Origin: Chrysopilus asiliformis
Lineage: Eukaryota > Arthropoda > Insecta > Diptera > Rhagionidae
Length of the DNA stretch: 64,000 nt
NCBI GenBank assembly: GCA_964034945.1
Contig: OZ035963.1
Coordinates: 63,455,682-63,519,681, forward strand
Reading direction: 5' to 3'
Part shown: positions 11,312 through 24,600 of the stretch, one piece after another
Position numbering within the stretch: position 1 is the stretch's first letter
How the letters are laid out: each line of letters starts with the position of its first letter
The notes under the pieces: model-generated
The model's database searches: none
What the model saw: the letters and a program-made list of their open reading frames with translations, nothing else
Told to the model about the DNA's origin: nothing
Program-made: the position numbers and the translations under genes

Positions 11312-12697
11312 AATATTAAATTAATTATTTCTCATACACAAAAGCCAACTGAACACCTGTAAAATCAGAAACCGACTGAGCTGATGAGCAAGCAATATTG
11401 CTGTTTTGCTTGGCACACACACCCACACGCATCAGCACGTCAGCCGAACGGCCATACGATGGTCGGTTTTCTATTGTCGGGTTTCGCAGCATCGCGGCCA
11501 GCAGCAAGCAACATCGCATCGGTTCGCCGTGCGGCTTTTTCTGGAGCACCCAAATTCATCGTTGTGTGCGGTTGCTTCTTGTTAACTTTGTGTGTGGTGA
11601 AATGTTTTTTATTATAGACTTTTACTTAGTCATATGTGTTTTTACTTTGCTTTGGTGCGCTGTAAATTGGAGAACACTCGAGTCGGTCGAACGACCGAAA
11701 GAGTCGGTATTGCGTTTCGAGTGTGTTTCGCTAATGGGCGAGTAGGAAAGAAGGCCACAAGCAATTTTTACTTTGGTTCGCTGTAAAGTGGAGAACACTT
11801 GGTTGGTCGAAAGATCGAAAGATAAAGAAACAGGTTGGTAATGTAGGGTGCGGGTGCTTTAGGCAACCATTGCCATTGGTAAATTGTCGAAAGAATTGGC
11901 ACAAAAAAAAGAAATTAATTAACAATAGATTTCCGATACATATTGGATTTCAGTAGGGTGTGCAGTGAACACCCTCGCACCTTAGAAGAAACGTCACTGA
12001 TCTTTTCAAATTTTTAATAAATTTTCAACTTACATGAGCAAAAAACGCACCTTTCCGGAATGTCGGCCCTAAAAAAAAAAAAAAAAAATCGCTAAATTTA
12101 GTACATTTTGGATAGTCAATTTAGTACGTTTTTGACGGGCAATTTATTACATTTGAAAACAGATGAAAATTATAATCAGAAATATTTTCATCGGGTCGAC
12201 AGAAGTTCAATTAATCGATTGGGGTCGGAATCCCAGTTAATTACAGCACGGATTCGTAATATTTTCAATTAATTGTTACCAATTTTCATTAATTACAGTT
12301 TCGGAAACTTCAAAAAAAGTGGCAATGGTCAAATAATAACAAATTGTGAACACAGAGAATCCCATATGGAAGACTTGAATTTTAATTTTGATGATTTTCA
12401 ATAAAATTCGAAGGGATAGACATCGAAAAAAAAAACCTATCGTGAGGGAAACACTTCAATCGCCTTCAATACGATTTGGGGCCACAAATCCGTCAAAAGT
12501 TTCGACCAAAAAAACGTAGAAAAATCACAGCACGGTGGAAAAATAATTTGCTTAATATTTTGAATTGTTTTGATATCAAATCCAAGTTATTGCGAGTGCA
12601 TGGGTTTTCAGTTTTATCCGCTGCGGACGTTAAACTCAGCCGCGTGTGCTAAGAATAAGAATTTGGTGAGAGATTTTGCGGTGCACCACCCGTTAAA
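11312..12697. other. Spacer between the hAT fragment and DPH6
   Basis: Contains a GC-richer patch (11380-11600) just upstream of the hAT fragment, and two diverged direct repeats (about 11640-11710 and 11768-11825) sharing GCTGTAAA..TGGAGAACACT and a GGTCGAA..GA.CGAAAGA motif. The 5' leader of DPH6 is at its right end. No other gene recognised. Confidence 0.5.
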
Positions 12698-15600
12698 ATG
12701 CGTGTCGTTGCTATGGTCAGTGGCGGAAAGGATAGCTGCTACAACATGATGCAGTGTGTCGCCGAGGGCCACCAGATAGTCGCATTAGCCAATCTACATC
12801 CAAAGGATTTAGGTAAGGAGACGGATTTCGGTAAGGGGTTTTTTTGGGGCTGTGCTTCGGTGTTAGAATCGCAGTCCAAAAATACTACAATTTTCCAATT
12901 TTCTAACATATTTTGATAAATTACAGTCTCCTTTAAAGGAAAGTGACGTATTTTAGCCAAATCGAGCGAGTAAAGTGGATGCGGATGTAAATTTTGCGCA
13001 ATAGTTTTAAGTTTCCCACAAAAAAATTGAGATTTTTGGTATCAGAAAGAAGATTTAAAACAAAAATTCATATTTTTATATCAACTTAATATATTTTTCG
13101 GGTTATGGTGTAAATTGTGTACAAATGTAGATAAGATTTTGTATTTTTGTATAAAGATATCTTTATTTTCATGCAATTATGATTTTGAATTCAAGAAATT
13201 AAATTAATAAATCATATGTGCTGCTTATTTTACTAATTTCAACCACGGTTATGTTGAAAAATGATTAAATTTCCATTTTTATCACGGAACTGGTCGTGTT
13301 ATCAACTTCATCTTTGGCCATTTGTTTGATATCGTAAATTTACAATACAAACATTGAGGTCTTATCGTTCTACTCGTTCTAGAAAGTAAATTCAGAAAGT
13401 AAATAAAAAAAATCACCAATTGAATAACAGTTTGGCTTTTCTTATACGCTTTTCTGGTTTATTTTTCACGTGCTTACATAAGTTATTGTTAAAAATTCTG
13501 TGTACAGTAGTTTTCACCTGATCAATTGCTATATCCGTTTATTGAGAAAAAATATAGTGGAAAATTACGGATTCATTTTAGGGAGGATTTGTTTACTTTT
13601 GGATAGAAATAAAACGTCGTGATCGGCAATGTTTATAAACAAAATTTCATTATCGATTCACTTGAAACTTTCCACAGATTTTTGTTGTTTTTTGGACCGA
13701 TTCCCATGCGAATCGCAGCTAATAATGTAAATTGAAAAATCTTAATCCGATTTTTACTTTCTTATATGTCTGAATTTTGTCTAAAAAACATTTGACCACC
13801 ACCTCTGATTCGATTGGAGTCAAATTGCAAAATTGTCTTCAGTCAGTCTGTCTGTCAGTCAGTCTTTCAGTTTGTCAGTCTGTCAGTCCTTCAGTCTCAG
13901 TTCAGTCTTTCAATCTGTCAGTCTGCCAGTTGTCTGTCTGTCTGTCAGTCTGTCTTCCTGTCAGTCTGTCTATTTGTCTGTCTTTCTGTCAGTCGGTCTG
14001 TCTGTCAGTCTGTCTATTTGTCGGTCTGTCTGTCAGTCTGTATATTTGTCTGTCTGTCTATATGTCTGTCAGTCTGTCTGTCAGTCTTCCTGCCAGTCTT
14101 TCAGTCTGTCTTCCTGCCAGTCTTTCAGTCTGTCTTCCTGCCAGTCTTTCAGTCTGTCTTCCTGCCAGTCTTTCAGTCTGTCTATTTGTCTGTCAGTCTG
14201 TCGGTTTCTCAGTCTGTAAGTCTTCCTGCCAGTCTGTCTTCCTGCCAGTCTTTCAGTCTGTCTGTCAGTCTGTCTATTTGTCTGTCTGTCTGTCAGTCTG
14301 TCGGTTTCTCAGTCTGTAAGTCTTCCTGCCAGTCTTTCAGTCTGTCTTCCTGCCAGTATTTCAGTCTGTCGTCCTGCCAGTCTTTCAGTCTGTCTGTCAG
14401 CCTGTGTACAAGATTTCATAAAAACTAATAAAGCTGAAGCCATAAAATTTGATAGGCATGTTTGGTCCTGGAATGAGACGATCCTATCATCTTTTGGTGG
14501 AAATCCGTCGTTATCCGGAAGTAACCAAAATGTCAGCTGTTTAAAAATCGCAATTTAGTTTTTTGTTCTGTACTCCAAAATTACGCATTTTTCAGTAGTC
14601 CTTTGTATTACAAAAGTTGGAGACCATAAATGGCCGAATTATACAAAGTCTGCTGGTTATTTTTTGACAGCCACCATTTTCTACGTCATCGGCAAGAAAT
14701 TCTTTGTAATCTTGATTTTGCGTACGGAGTTGTTTAGCTAGATGTTAGCTAGATTTGAGAATTAGGGAAAATTCCCATTGAGTCTTATAAGAATTTCTTG
14801 CCGATGACTTCAGAGCCAAGAGAGACTGAGCTGTCAAGCAGACCTTATATAATTCGGCCATGGAGACAATAAAATTTTCTACATTTTTGACATTTACTAG
14901 AATAGCGTATCTCAAGCCGTTATCGAGATAAACCGTTATTTCAAAAACATCAGTTTTTTACGATTTTCTCGAAAAATAACAGCTTTTTGACCGGCCAGTG
15001 TATGAAATGAATTAAAAAGAATAATGTTAGCCACAATTTTGTCTTTTACCGTTATCCGCTATGTTTTACCGTTATCGAGATATTAACATTAAGAGTTAAA
15101 AAATATCAATTTTTGCAAATCGTTTGCAAACCAACGATTTTTTGAAGAAAAAAACGGTTAAAGGCAGAATTAAAGGTATTAAAATTCTCTACATTTTAAA
15201 ATTCTCTACATTCTGTTACCGTAAATAGATATCTTTTACCGTTATTGAGATATGTTGTGATTAAAATTACAATTTAATTGTTTTTCTCTCCGTTTTTTTT
15301 TAAATTACAGACGAGTTAGATAGTTATATGTATCAAACAGTTGGTCACATGGGGATCGAATTGCTCGCCCAAGCCATGGGCCTACCTCTATTTCGCAGAG
15401 AGACGAAAGGTAAAAGTACACAAACTGGAAAACATTACGTACCAACGGATGACGATGAAGTCGAGGATTTATACAGTTTGCTAGAATGGACCAAGGTAAC
15501 CATTTTTTGTAAAAAATTTATATTAAATAATGTCAATTAAGAAAAAGAAAATGAACTAACGGCCATTTGTGCCAATTATTCTTACAAAATTAAGTTGAGT

Positions 15601-18600
15601 TTAGCCTACTTAAACCGTAGAAATTCTGGGACTTGAATAATTTAACATAAGTTGCTAAGTTTCGGTCGTGCAAACGGCACTAAATTTGGTCCATAAAAAA
15701 TCTGGCTTTTTTCTGAATGGATCTTTCGAAAGGCAAAAAATTCTACGCCCTAAAGACCGAAACCTCTAAAGGCCACCCTATCGATTGATCATCCCGCAGA
15801 TTAAAAGTCATCCCTTACACCCTCAATTATTAATAACTACTTGATGCCATTGAAATTTTATTGGAATTTTTCAAAGTTTCCGAGGTCCGAAAGTAGTTCA
15901 CTCACCCCACAATCCGACAGAGTCATTTGACGAAAATAAATCGCCAAGTGTCTCACACTATGCACATGGCAAATGCCTAACAACAAATTTGATTATAGAT
16001 CTTTTATCCCCTGTCTGTCCCGTCGTCGTCAGCCGCATGATAACACAAATCTTGACAAAATGTGTCACGAGAATCGGCCGTGGTGGCGACGGGAGTTTCT
16101 CGCCCATGCCAAAACATTTTTTAATAAAAAAAAAACCAAACATTCTTCGATTTCAATCAAATTTTGATAGTTTTTTTTTCGTAAATCGCCGGTTGATTGG
16201 AATTTTCATTCGAAGTGACTGTCGTACGGTTTTTTGTTTTCCCCCCGCACTTCCCACCACTTGAAGTTTGTATTTTTTTTTTATTATTATCTGTCGCAAT
16301 TGATTCGATTTGTTCAAATAATGATGGCCATTCAATAAAATGAAATCAATTGAAATGTATTGGCGGGCACTTGTTTTCGATTTTACATTTCCAATCGCTT
16401 GTCATATTTGAAATTAGCGATTTTTTTGATATTACTTGAAACGTTTTTTTGTTCCCTGTAAAATAATTGTAGGTCCGGGGAAAAATTAAAATAAAACACA
16501 TGCGAATGCAATTAAATCGCTTTAAGACTCGATTAAATCTTATCACGAGAACATTTCGTAGCTTCGCAGTGTTTGTTAAAAAATTATTCATCATACAAAG
16601 ATATCGTCGTGCAAGAAATAAAACAAAGTTTTTATTTTGTGTCGAAAAAAAAAACACAAAATTAAATGTGATTATTTTTATTCTTGCATCATGAGATAAA
16701 ATGAGTTTCACGAGAATCTGTTTTTGTTATCCAGAATAATAAACAAGATCCAAGTGTTTTTTTTTAAATTTTTTTTTCGTGTCTACTGATGAGAATATTT
16801 ATTGGGGGTTGTATTGAAAGATTTTGGTCAATTTTTTTTGATTTCGCTTGGTTTCATTTTTGTATTTTTTTCGGTTTGTCTATCAGGGTCAAATCTTGTA
16901 ATCTAATTTTCACCTACTTCCACTCATCCGATTGACTTGAAATTTTGCACACATAGGTAAGTCGGATGACAATACAATATTTTCACTATTTCGTCCTTGT
17001 AAGGTAACGGAAAGTCCTGTATCCTTTTCCTTATTCTTTTCCTCAAGTTTTTTGGGAAAAAATCTCAATTGTTGGTTTTTGGGGTTTTGGGGTATTAATA
17101 TACCCCAAAAACCAATTGTTGGTTTTTGGGGTATAATTATAAGTCCGTAAGGTTAGCCGAAAGTCCTGTAGGGATATCGTGATTATCCTTTTTTTCGAAT
17201 TTTCCCCGAAAAAAAAACTCTCAGTTCGCTAAATCCGATTATGGAGTTTAAAGATCCGTAAGGATATTTCAAAGGCTATAAAAATGCTTTTCTTTATTTA
17301 AAATGCCCCAAAAAAGTGCTTCTTTAATTAAAATGTTTTTTTAAATTAATGAATTGCAATAAATAAGGAAATCAAAAGAACGTTTTTTCCAATATTTAAG
17401 AGTTTTGTTTCAAAATGAATAAGGAAACCATACCATCGATTTTCATCCGTTTGTTTATTGTAGAAAGTTGAAATTTTTCACGTTCAACCACTTTATTGTC
17501 ATTTTTTGGCAATGCTTTATGTATAAGACATCTTTTGTGGTAGAAATCGGCCTCAAGAACACTAACCAACTTGTTCGGCGATTTAAATTGAGGGATTTAG
17601 GCCGAATTCGTCAAATAAAATTACATTATAATTTACAGTACGTGAAAGACTTAGCCCTGTTCTTATGGCTAACCCGGCCCTTACACGCGTCTGTAGAGCT
17701 GACACAGTCGCTAACACAGACTCGTGTAAATGCACTAACTGCCAGTTCGCTAAATGTATTTTAATTCGTTGTCAGTAATTTGACATTTGAAGTCTGTGCT
17801 ACTGACAGACTTTACAGCCGCGTGTAAAGGCCGGGTAAGTCTTCCAAGTCTTATGGCTAAGTCTTCCAAGTCTAATGACTAAGTAATGACTAAGTCTTGC
17901 AAACATATAATTACAAGAGGCTAATTTTCAAATACGTACTCTATGTATATGCGGGTACAATTTTTATTTTAAAAAATCCATTTGTGAGAGCAGTGGTGGA
18001 AGGTGCGGTCCGTTTCGATTTTGGTGTATGGAACGATTATGTAAAATTATATTCTAAACAGATCTTATCCTTATAAATTTTTCGATACGATGTACAGTTT
18101 TTGAGAAAATGGGAAAGTATTCCATTTCTATGGGAGAGGAGGGAAGGAGTGGCCCAACTGGATTTTGATGTGTGGACAAGTTGTGTAAAATCATATTCTA
18201 AACACATTTTGTCTTTATAAATTTTTCAATACGATGCGCCGTTTTCGAGAAAATTGCAAAAAACTGTTTCGTTTGTATGGGGAAGGGGGCAAGGAATGAT
18301 CCAATTTTACCCGTTAAAGAACTTAGCCTAGCCCTTTACGAGAAACGCAACTGTACAAAATTTCAAGTATCTAGCTCAATTATTTCGAAGGGGGTGGTGT
18401 TCACGGACGGACAAACGGACCGACACACACACAGACAGACAGATAGACAGACAGATAGACAGACAGATAGACAAACAGATAGACAGACAGATAGACAGAC
18501 AGATAGACAGACAGACAGACAGATAGACAGACAGATAGACAGACAGTAAGACGGAGAGACAGTAAGACGGAGAGACAGTAAAACGGAGAGACAGTAAGAC

Positions 18601-21600
18601 GGAGAGACAGTAAGACGGAGAGACAGTAAGACGGAGAGATAGTAAGACGGAGAGACAGTAAGACGGAGAGACAGTAAGACGGAGAGATAGTAAGACGGAG
18701 AGATAGTAAGACGGAGAGACAGTAAGACGGAGAGACAGTAAGACGGAGAGACAGTAAGACGGAGAGACAGTAAGACGGAGAGACAGTAAGACGGAGACAG
18801 TAAGACGGAGAGACAGTAAGACGGAGAGACAGTAAAACGGAGAGACAGTAAGACGGAGAGACAGTAAGACGGAGAGACAGTAAGACGGAGAGACAGGCAG
18901 ATAGACAGACGGCCACACAGAAAGAGAGGATGGACCGACGGGCAGAGAAATAGAGAGATAGAGAGACAGGCAGACAAACGGACGAACATGCGAAAATCAA
19001 AATCCTTTGTCATCTCATACACCCTGGAGTAGTTCATTTTTGTGTCCGACGATTGATTCGATGCATTACAAACGATATACTATATCTAATATCCTTCTAT
19101 ATGATATATCATATAGAGTATTAAAAATCTTATTACACGTTAGATAATGCCCCCCTCTTCCCGTATTTTGTAATAAAACGCTATTCTGTTCTGTTAACAC
19201 GAATTCAATCACGATAACAATATCATTGTTCAGCGTCTTTTTTATGGAATTCATTGTCAGTCAATATCACAAATTTTAGTGGCTGTTATCATCAAATAAT
19301 GTATGAGATTCGTTACAAAATTGTTTATTTACAATATTCCAAGTTATTACAATTGTGAGACATTGAATTTGGTAACAAATAACAAATAATGTCTAAAATT
19401 TTACAATCCAAGTAGCATAAAAGGTCGTAAAGTGGTCGTTACGACCATAAAGTCAAGGAATTTGGGCGAATTTGAGAAGTGACGATTTTTTTAGGATCTT
19501 TTTTTTTGTTGCTATTTGAGAAGAGACTTGTCTTACAGTGGGTTTCTTATTAAAATTCCACTTGGTTTATTAAAAACAATCTATTTCTAATCAATACATG
19601 TATTAGATTCGGATGTATTTGATCGTGTTGAAGCCAGAAATGTAATTTTTAAAGTGTTTGTCTATCTGTCTGGTTTTTTTTCGGCATCTCGCAAATGTTT
19701 GTTTGCCTCTCTGTCTGGTTTTTTTTTCCAGCATCACGCAAATGTTTGTTTGTCTCTCTGTCTAGTCTCTTTTTCAGTATTACGCGAAAGCGGCTCGACT
19801 GATTTGCATGCAATCTTCCGAATTCACAGAGCTATTTGTGGAATAAAGGATAAAATGCCTTATATCGTTCTACCTTCAGCCTTTGGGGCTGATCAACCTC
19901 TAACTGTTAAATCGTTACACTGCTTTGAAATGTGGTTTTCGGATTTGGATAAACAATTTCTCTACGATAAAAAAAAATCCTGGAGTACTTTTCAATCCAA
20001 AAATTGTTTTGACGAAATCTTAATCCAATTTTGTCCCCTAATTTGTGATTCATTTTGTGGAATTTTTGTACAAGATTTGACTATCTTAAAAAATGAAATT
20101 AGGCGAAGTTTAAAATTAATAAAATAAGAGAGTATTTTTTTATACTCCTGAAAAATCCTTGACTAGTTTTTCTAAAAATACTTGACTAAAATAATTTTTC
20201 ATATTTTATCTTTCAGAAAGAGCTTCAGGTAGACGCAGTTGCCGTTGGCGCAATACTGTCCGATTACCAAAGAGTTCGAGTGGAAAATGTGTAAGAAATA
20301 ATTATTTATTTTTCCAGTAATTTTCAATACCGAAAATCTTTTCAATTGCAATTCCAGTTGTAGCCGTCTTAATTTAGTATCACTTGCCTATTTATGGAGA
20401 AGAAATCAGACTGAACTTTTACAAGAAATGATCGATTGTCATGTCCATGCGATCATTATTAAAGTAGGTTTGCCAATTTTACCTAAAGAAAGTATTTTAA
20501 TTTTTAAATTTAAAAAAAAATCTTAATTTTAGGTAGCATCAATGGGTCTAGTTCCTGACAGACATTTAGGGAAAACGCTACGTGAGATACAGCCGGATTT
20601 GCTCAAGTTGTGCGATAAATACGGACTGAATGTGTGCGGGGAGGGCGGGGAATATGAAACGTTTACTCTGGATTGCCCACTATTTAAACAACGAATTGTT
20701 GTGTAAGGGATTTTGGTCAATATTTTTCACAAACTTTTATTTAGTTTCACTTGTTAGTTTGTTAGGGTCAAAATTTATAGTCTAAATGAAAGAGCTTCGA
20801 AAAATAGCTCAAGAGAAACTAAAAAGGATAGAATAATAAAAATAAAAAAACTTTTGAAGTGTACTGAAAATTAAACAAAAGAATCTTACGTTCAAGCAAG
20901 ATAAAAACTTATATTCCAAAAAATACTTACGCTTTTATCTTGCTTTTATTTTTAAGGCCAAGCCCTTACCGAAAGTAATTTTTGATTTTTAGTACAGTTT
21001 AAAAATATATTTCTACTTTTCCTTCCAGAGAGGACATGCAAATCATAATCAGCTCAGCTGATCCCATTTGTCCGGTCGGCTACATCAACTTCACCAAATT
21101 AAGTCTACAGCCAAAGGAGCAAATCCACTCAATAGAAACGCTAGTCAAAAAATCCCACGACTATCTGGTCGATTTGAGCGAATCAACGTATAGCGATCTA
21201 AGCGATCCCGACGCAGAACTCAGTGAATCGGAATTGGAACAAATTGAAAGGCGGACACGAATGCGAGAGTCACTGAGCCACAATGAATTAATCTCAAGAA
21301 GTAATTCGGTTGGCAATCGCCTCTCCCCCATTCCGATTGTAACGAAAAGCGCCAGCGTTGAAGACCAATCAACCACCGGTGTATCATTGCTAGCTCCCAA
21401 CGCTCCGCTACTCACGCAATCCCCCGAAACGCCAATGAAATACGAGCGAGAATTCCGTCCGATTGACAACCAGTCAATGGTTGCAATCAACAGCAGGGGC
21501 TGGATGTGGGTGGCTGGGATACAAGGATGTGGGGATGATGTGAAAACGGGGACAGTGTCCGCTATGAAACAGCTTGAAGAGATTGCCTTGCAGAATGGCT

Positions 21601-24600
21601 ATAAATTATCAGATTTCTGCTATACAACGCTTTACGTGCGGAGTATTCTGGAGTACAGCGTTTTGAATGCTATCTACGCGGAAACCTTCAACTTCCAACG
21701 TCCACCGACACGAGTCTGTGTCGAATGTCCATTACCCGATGATTGCCATATAATTATGGAGGCTGTGGCTAATAAATACGTGCGCAAAGGTAATTTCTTT
21801 TATGTTTTTGTTCCTGAGTTAAAATTGAAGTTTTTAGCTAGTGATATTGATATTGAACGTCATACTATGCATGTGCAGGGAATCTCGCATTGGGCGCCGG
21901 CCAACATTGGGCCATATAGTCAAGCAACAAGGGTGAGTTTTTTTTAAAACCTAATTAAAAACGGTTGAATTGGGTTGAAATTCAAATTTTTTTTGAGTAT
22001 GCTTTCCCATTGGGGGGCTGAGGGGGTGTGCGCCACATTTTTGGTGGTGCTAAAATTTTAGATTTTGCATAACAGAAAAAAGTATTGTGGAAAATTATCT
22101 TTGAACTGTTGCTGGGAAGAAAACTTCACTGGAGTTTTTTTTTTAAATTATTCATGAATCGTGAGTCGTTTGAAAACTCATGAGTACTTTATGAGTATTG
22201 GGGAGTGGGCACTTTAGAACTCTGAGTGGCATCAACCTTTCCTACGCCATCATTCGTATATAAAACGTCATTTTATGATTTTCTCGAAAACGGAAGTTAT
22301 AAAATGCCGATTACCACTCCAGGACACCAATCATGTATTCCGACGCGTCTCTGACTTTCGACCTCGACGCAGCTTTTAACTCTTGACTTCGCCATATCTG
22401 CAGCTTGAAATTTCGCGGAATCGTCACTATGAATCGAAACGTGATTCTGACTGTCTCTAGGAAATTTGAAGATGCTGATATGGCGAAGTCAAGAGTTAAA
22501 AGCTGCGTCGAAGTCGAAAGACAGAGACGCGTCGGAATACATGATTTGGGCCAGGCATAGCAACCGCTGTATTGAACGACTCCAGACTCCAGTCATTTTC
22601 AAATACGAAACCAAAACTTAAGGAACTCTTTTTTGAAATCGAAGATTTTTAGACGTTTTTTACAAATCGATCTTGGGAGACCAAAAAAAATAGACCTTGA
22701 GTCCTTCTATTACACTTAATTTAAAATTTTCCAACGCCATTTATTCGAATTTAATCACATTTCTATTTGTTACAGATTGGTGAAATAACCTACATTTCGG
22801 GTCAAATCGGCCTGGTGCCGGGCAGCATGACAGTCATTGTGGGCGGTATCAAACAGCAATGCAAGCTGGCCTTGCGCCACATCGCGCGGATAGCGAAGGC
22901 AATGAACGCCAAGGGTCAACTTCGGGATGTTGTGCAAGGGATTTGCTTCCTAACCCATTCCAGCTTCATTACCGAGGCCCGAAGGCAGTGGGAGCGCCGG
23001 ACAACGAACGCAATTATGGACTTTATTGTGGTGCCCGGTCTGCCGCGTGACGCTCTGGTCGAGTGGCAGGTGTGGGCGCACACCCACAATGATAAATTCG
23101 ACTGTAATTCAATTCAGTTTTTCTTTGAAATACGATTTTTAATTGAATTATTTTTTGCAGATGAAGAAACCGGCCGTTCAATTGGTGATTATACAATTTC
23201 GATAAGAAGACGATGGGATTCCAATTATGAAAATAATTGTGCAGCTGTCGTTTGCTATGTGGCAACAGGTATAGTGGATTTTTGCAAAATTATATCCTTG
23301 AGTGGATGAAGTCATCATTTCGCACATTTCAAATATAAAAATATTAGATTATTTGTTAGAATTTAATTATTGAATGATGCACGACAATTTGCGTGCTGAA
23401 ACACTAAAAGGGTAAACCAGTCGTTGGTCATTTTTACACAAATTAATTTCTATAAATACCTACGGATCGAAAGGTCAACCACACCGCAATTAATTGACTA
23501 AGAAATCGAATTAATCACTTATTTTTGAAATAAATTAATTGCAAGCAGGAAACGTGCTTTGTATTTACTTTAGGCGCTCATAATTAGTTTGAAATCCTAA
23601 TTGATAGTCGATAAAAATTTCTGTCTTTCATTCTGTGTGGTGTTTTTGGAATTTATTGCCTGCTCGTTTGTTGCGTGACTGTTTTTAGAACTCTGTGTAA
23701 AAGCAAAGATGATAAATTTCGCCCTTTTCGAAGGTTGCCTTGCGAGTTTAATTTAAACTTATTTTTATTTAGACTTATAATAATTTTTCTTACAATCGGT
23801 TAATAATAGTTAATTGCGTTAATGGCATGATCTGAATTTTTGGGACAATTTCTGCAATCTATTTTAGTAGACTAGCAACGCACGTGTTTTTCGCTATAAG
23901 GTCATTCAAATTACGGCAAAATATCTTGTGAAAAAGGATGAAAGTTCACTCTTGATTTTTCAAAATACTGGGCACCAATCATGTATTCCGACGCGTCTCT
24001 GTCTTTCGACTTCGACGCAGCTTTTAACTCTTGACTTCGCCATATATGCAGCTTGAAATTTCGCGGAATCGTCACTATGAATCGAAGCGTGGTTCTGACG
24101 GTCACTCCAGGAAATTTGAAGCTGCTGATATCGCGATGTCAAGAGTTAAAAGCTGCGTCGAAATTGAAAGACAGAGACGCGTCGGAATACATGATTGGTG
24201 CCCTGTTTACAAAAACAGACTTCGTTCTCCTTTCTTGGCCCGGTAAAAATTATTAAAAATATTGCCGGGTAAGGGCGGAAGGGCTGATTTAATCGAATCA
24301 ATCCCGCGAAATTTTGTTGAAAAATTCAGGAGAAAAAGCGAAGGTGGTAGGGACATTGAGGCAAGAGTGAGAGAGAGATGGTGGTAGAATCTTAAAGATC
24401 TGTCCAAAAAATACGTCACACATTTAGAGGGATTAAATGTCGTACCAAAAAAAATCTTGGGTAAGGAAGGGGGAAGGGGTGGGGGAGGAGGGAAGGGGGT
24501 AGGGTCCAAAATACAAAAATTAGCGTGACGTATTTTATGGACAGATCCTAATATCTGACTAAAAAGTCACACCATCCGTAGGAAAAAGTCCGATCAAAAT

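Noticed and set aside
13777..14428. Overlapping frames of Ser/Val/Cys/Leu repeats
   Set aside because: All three frames are open because of the GTCT/GTCA array in a DPH6 intron; no protein-like region.
18363..19037. Minus-strand frames rich in Ser/Leu/Pro, resembling a repeat protein
   Set aside because: Produced by the 16-bp minisatellite and GACA block; unit length 16 is not a multiple of 3, so the apparent protein repeat cycles through frames.
19654..20127. 157-codon plus-strand frame
   Set aside because: Lies in DPH6 intron 2, opens in a 48-bp repeat and has no family similarity.
21161..21490. 109-codon minus-strand frame
   Set aside because: Antisense shadow of DPH6 exon 6.
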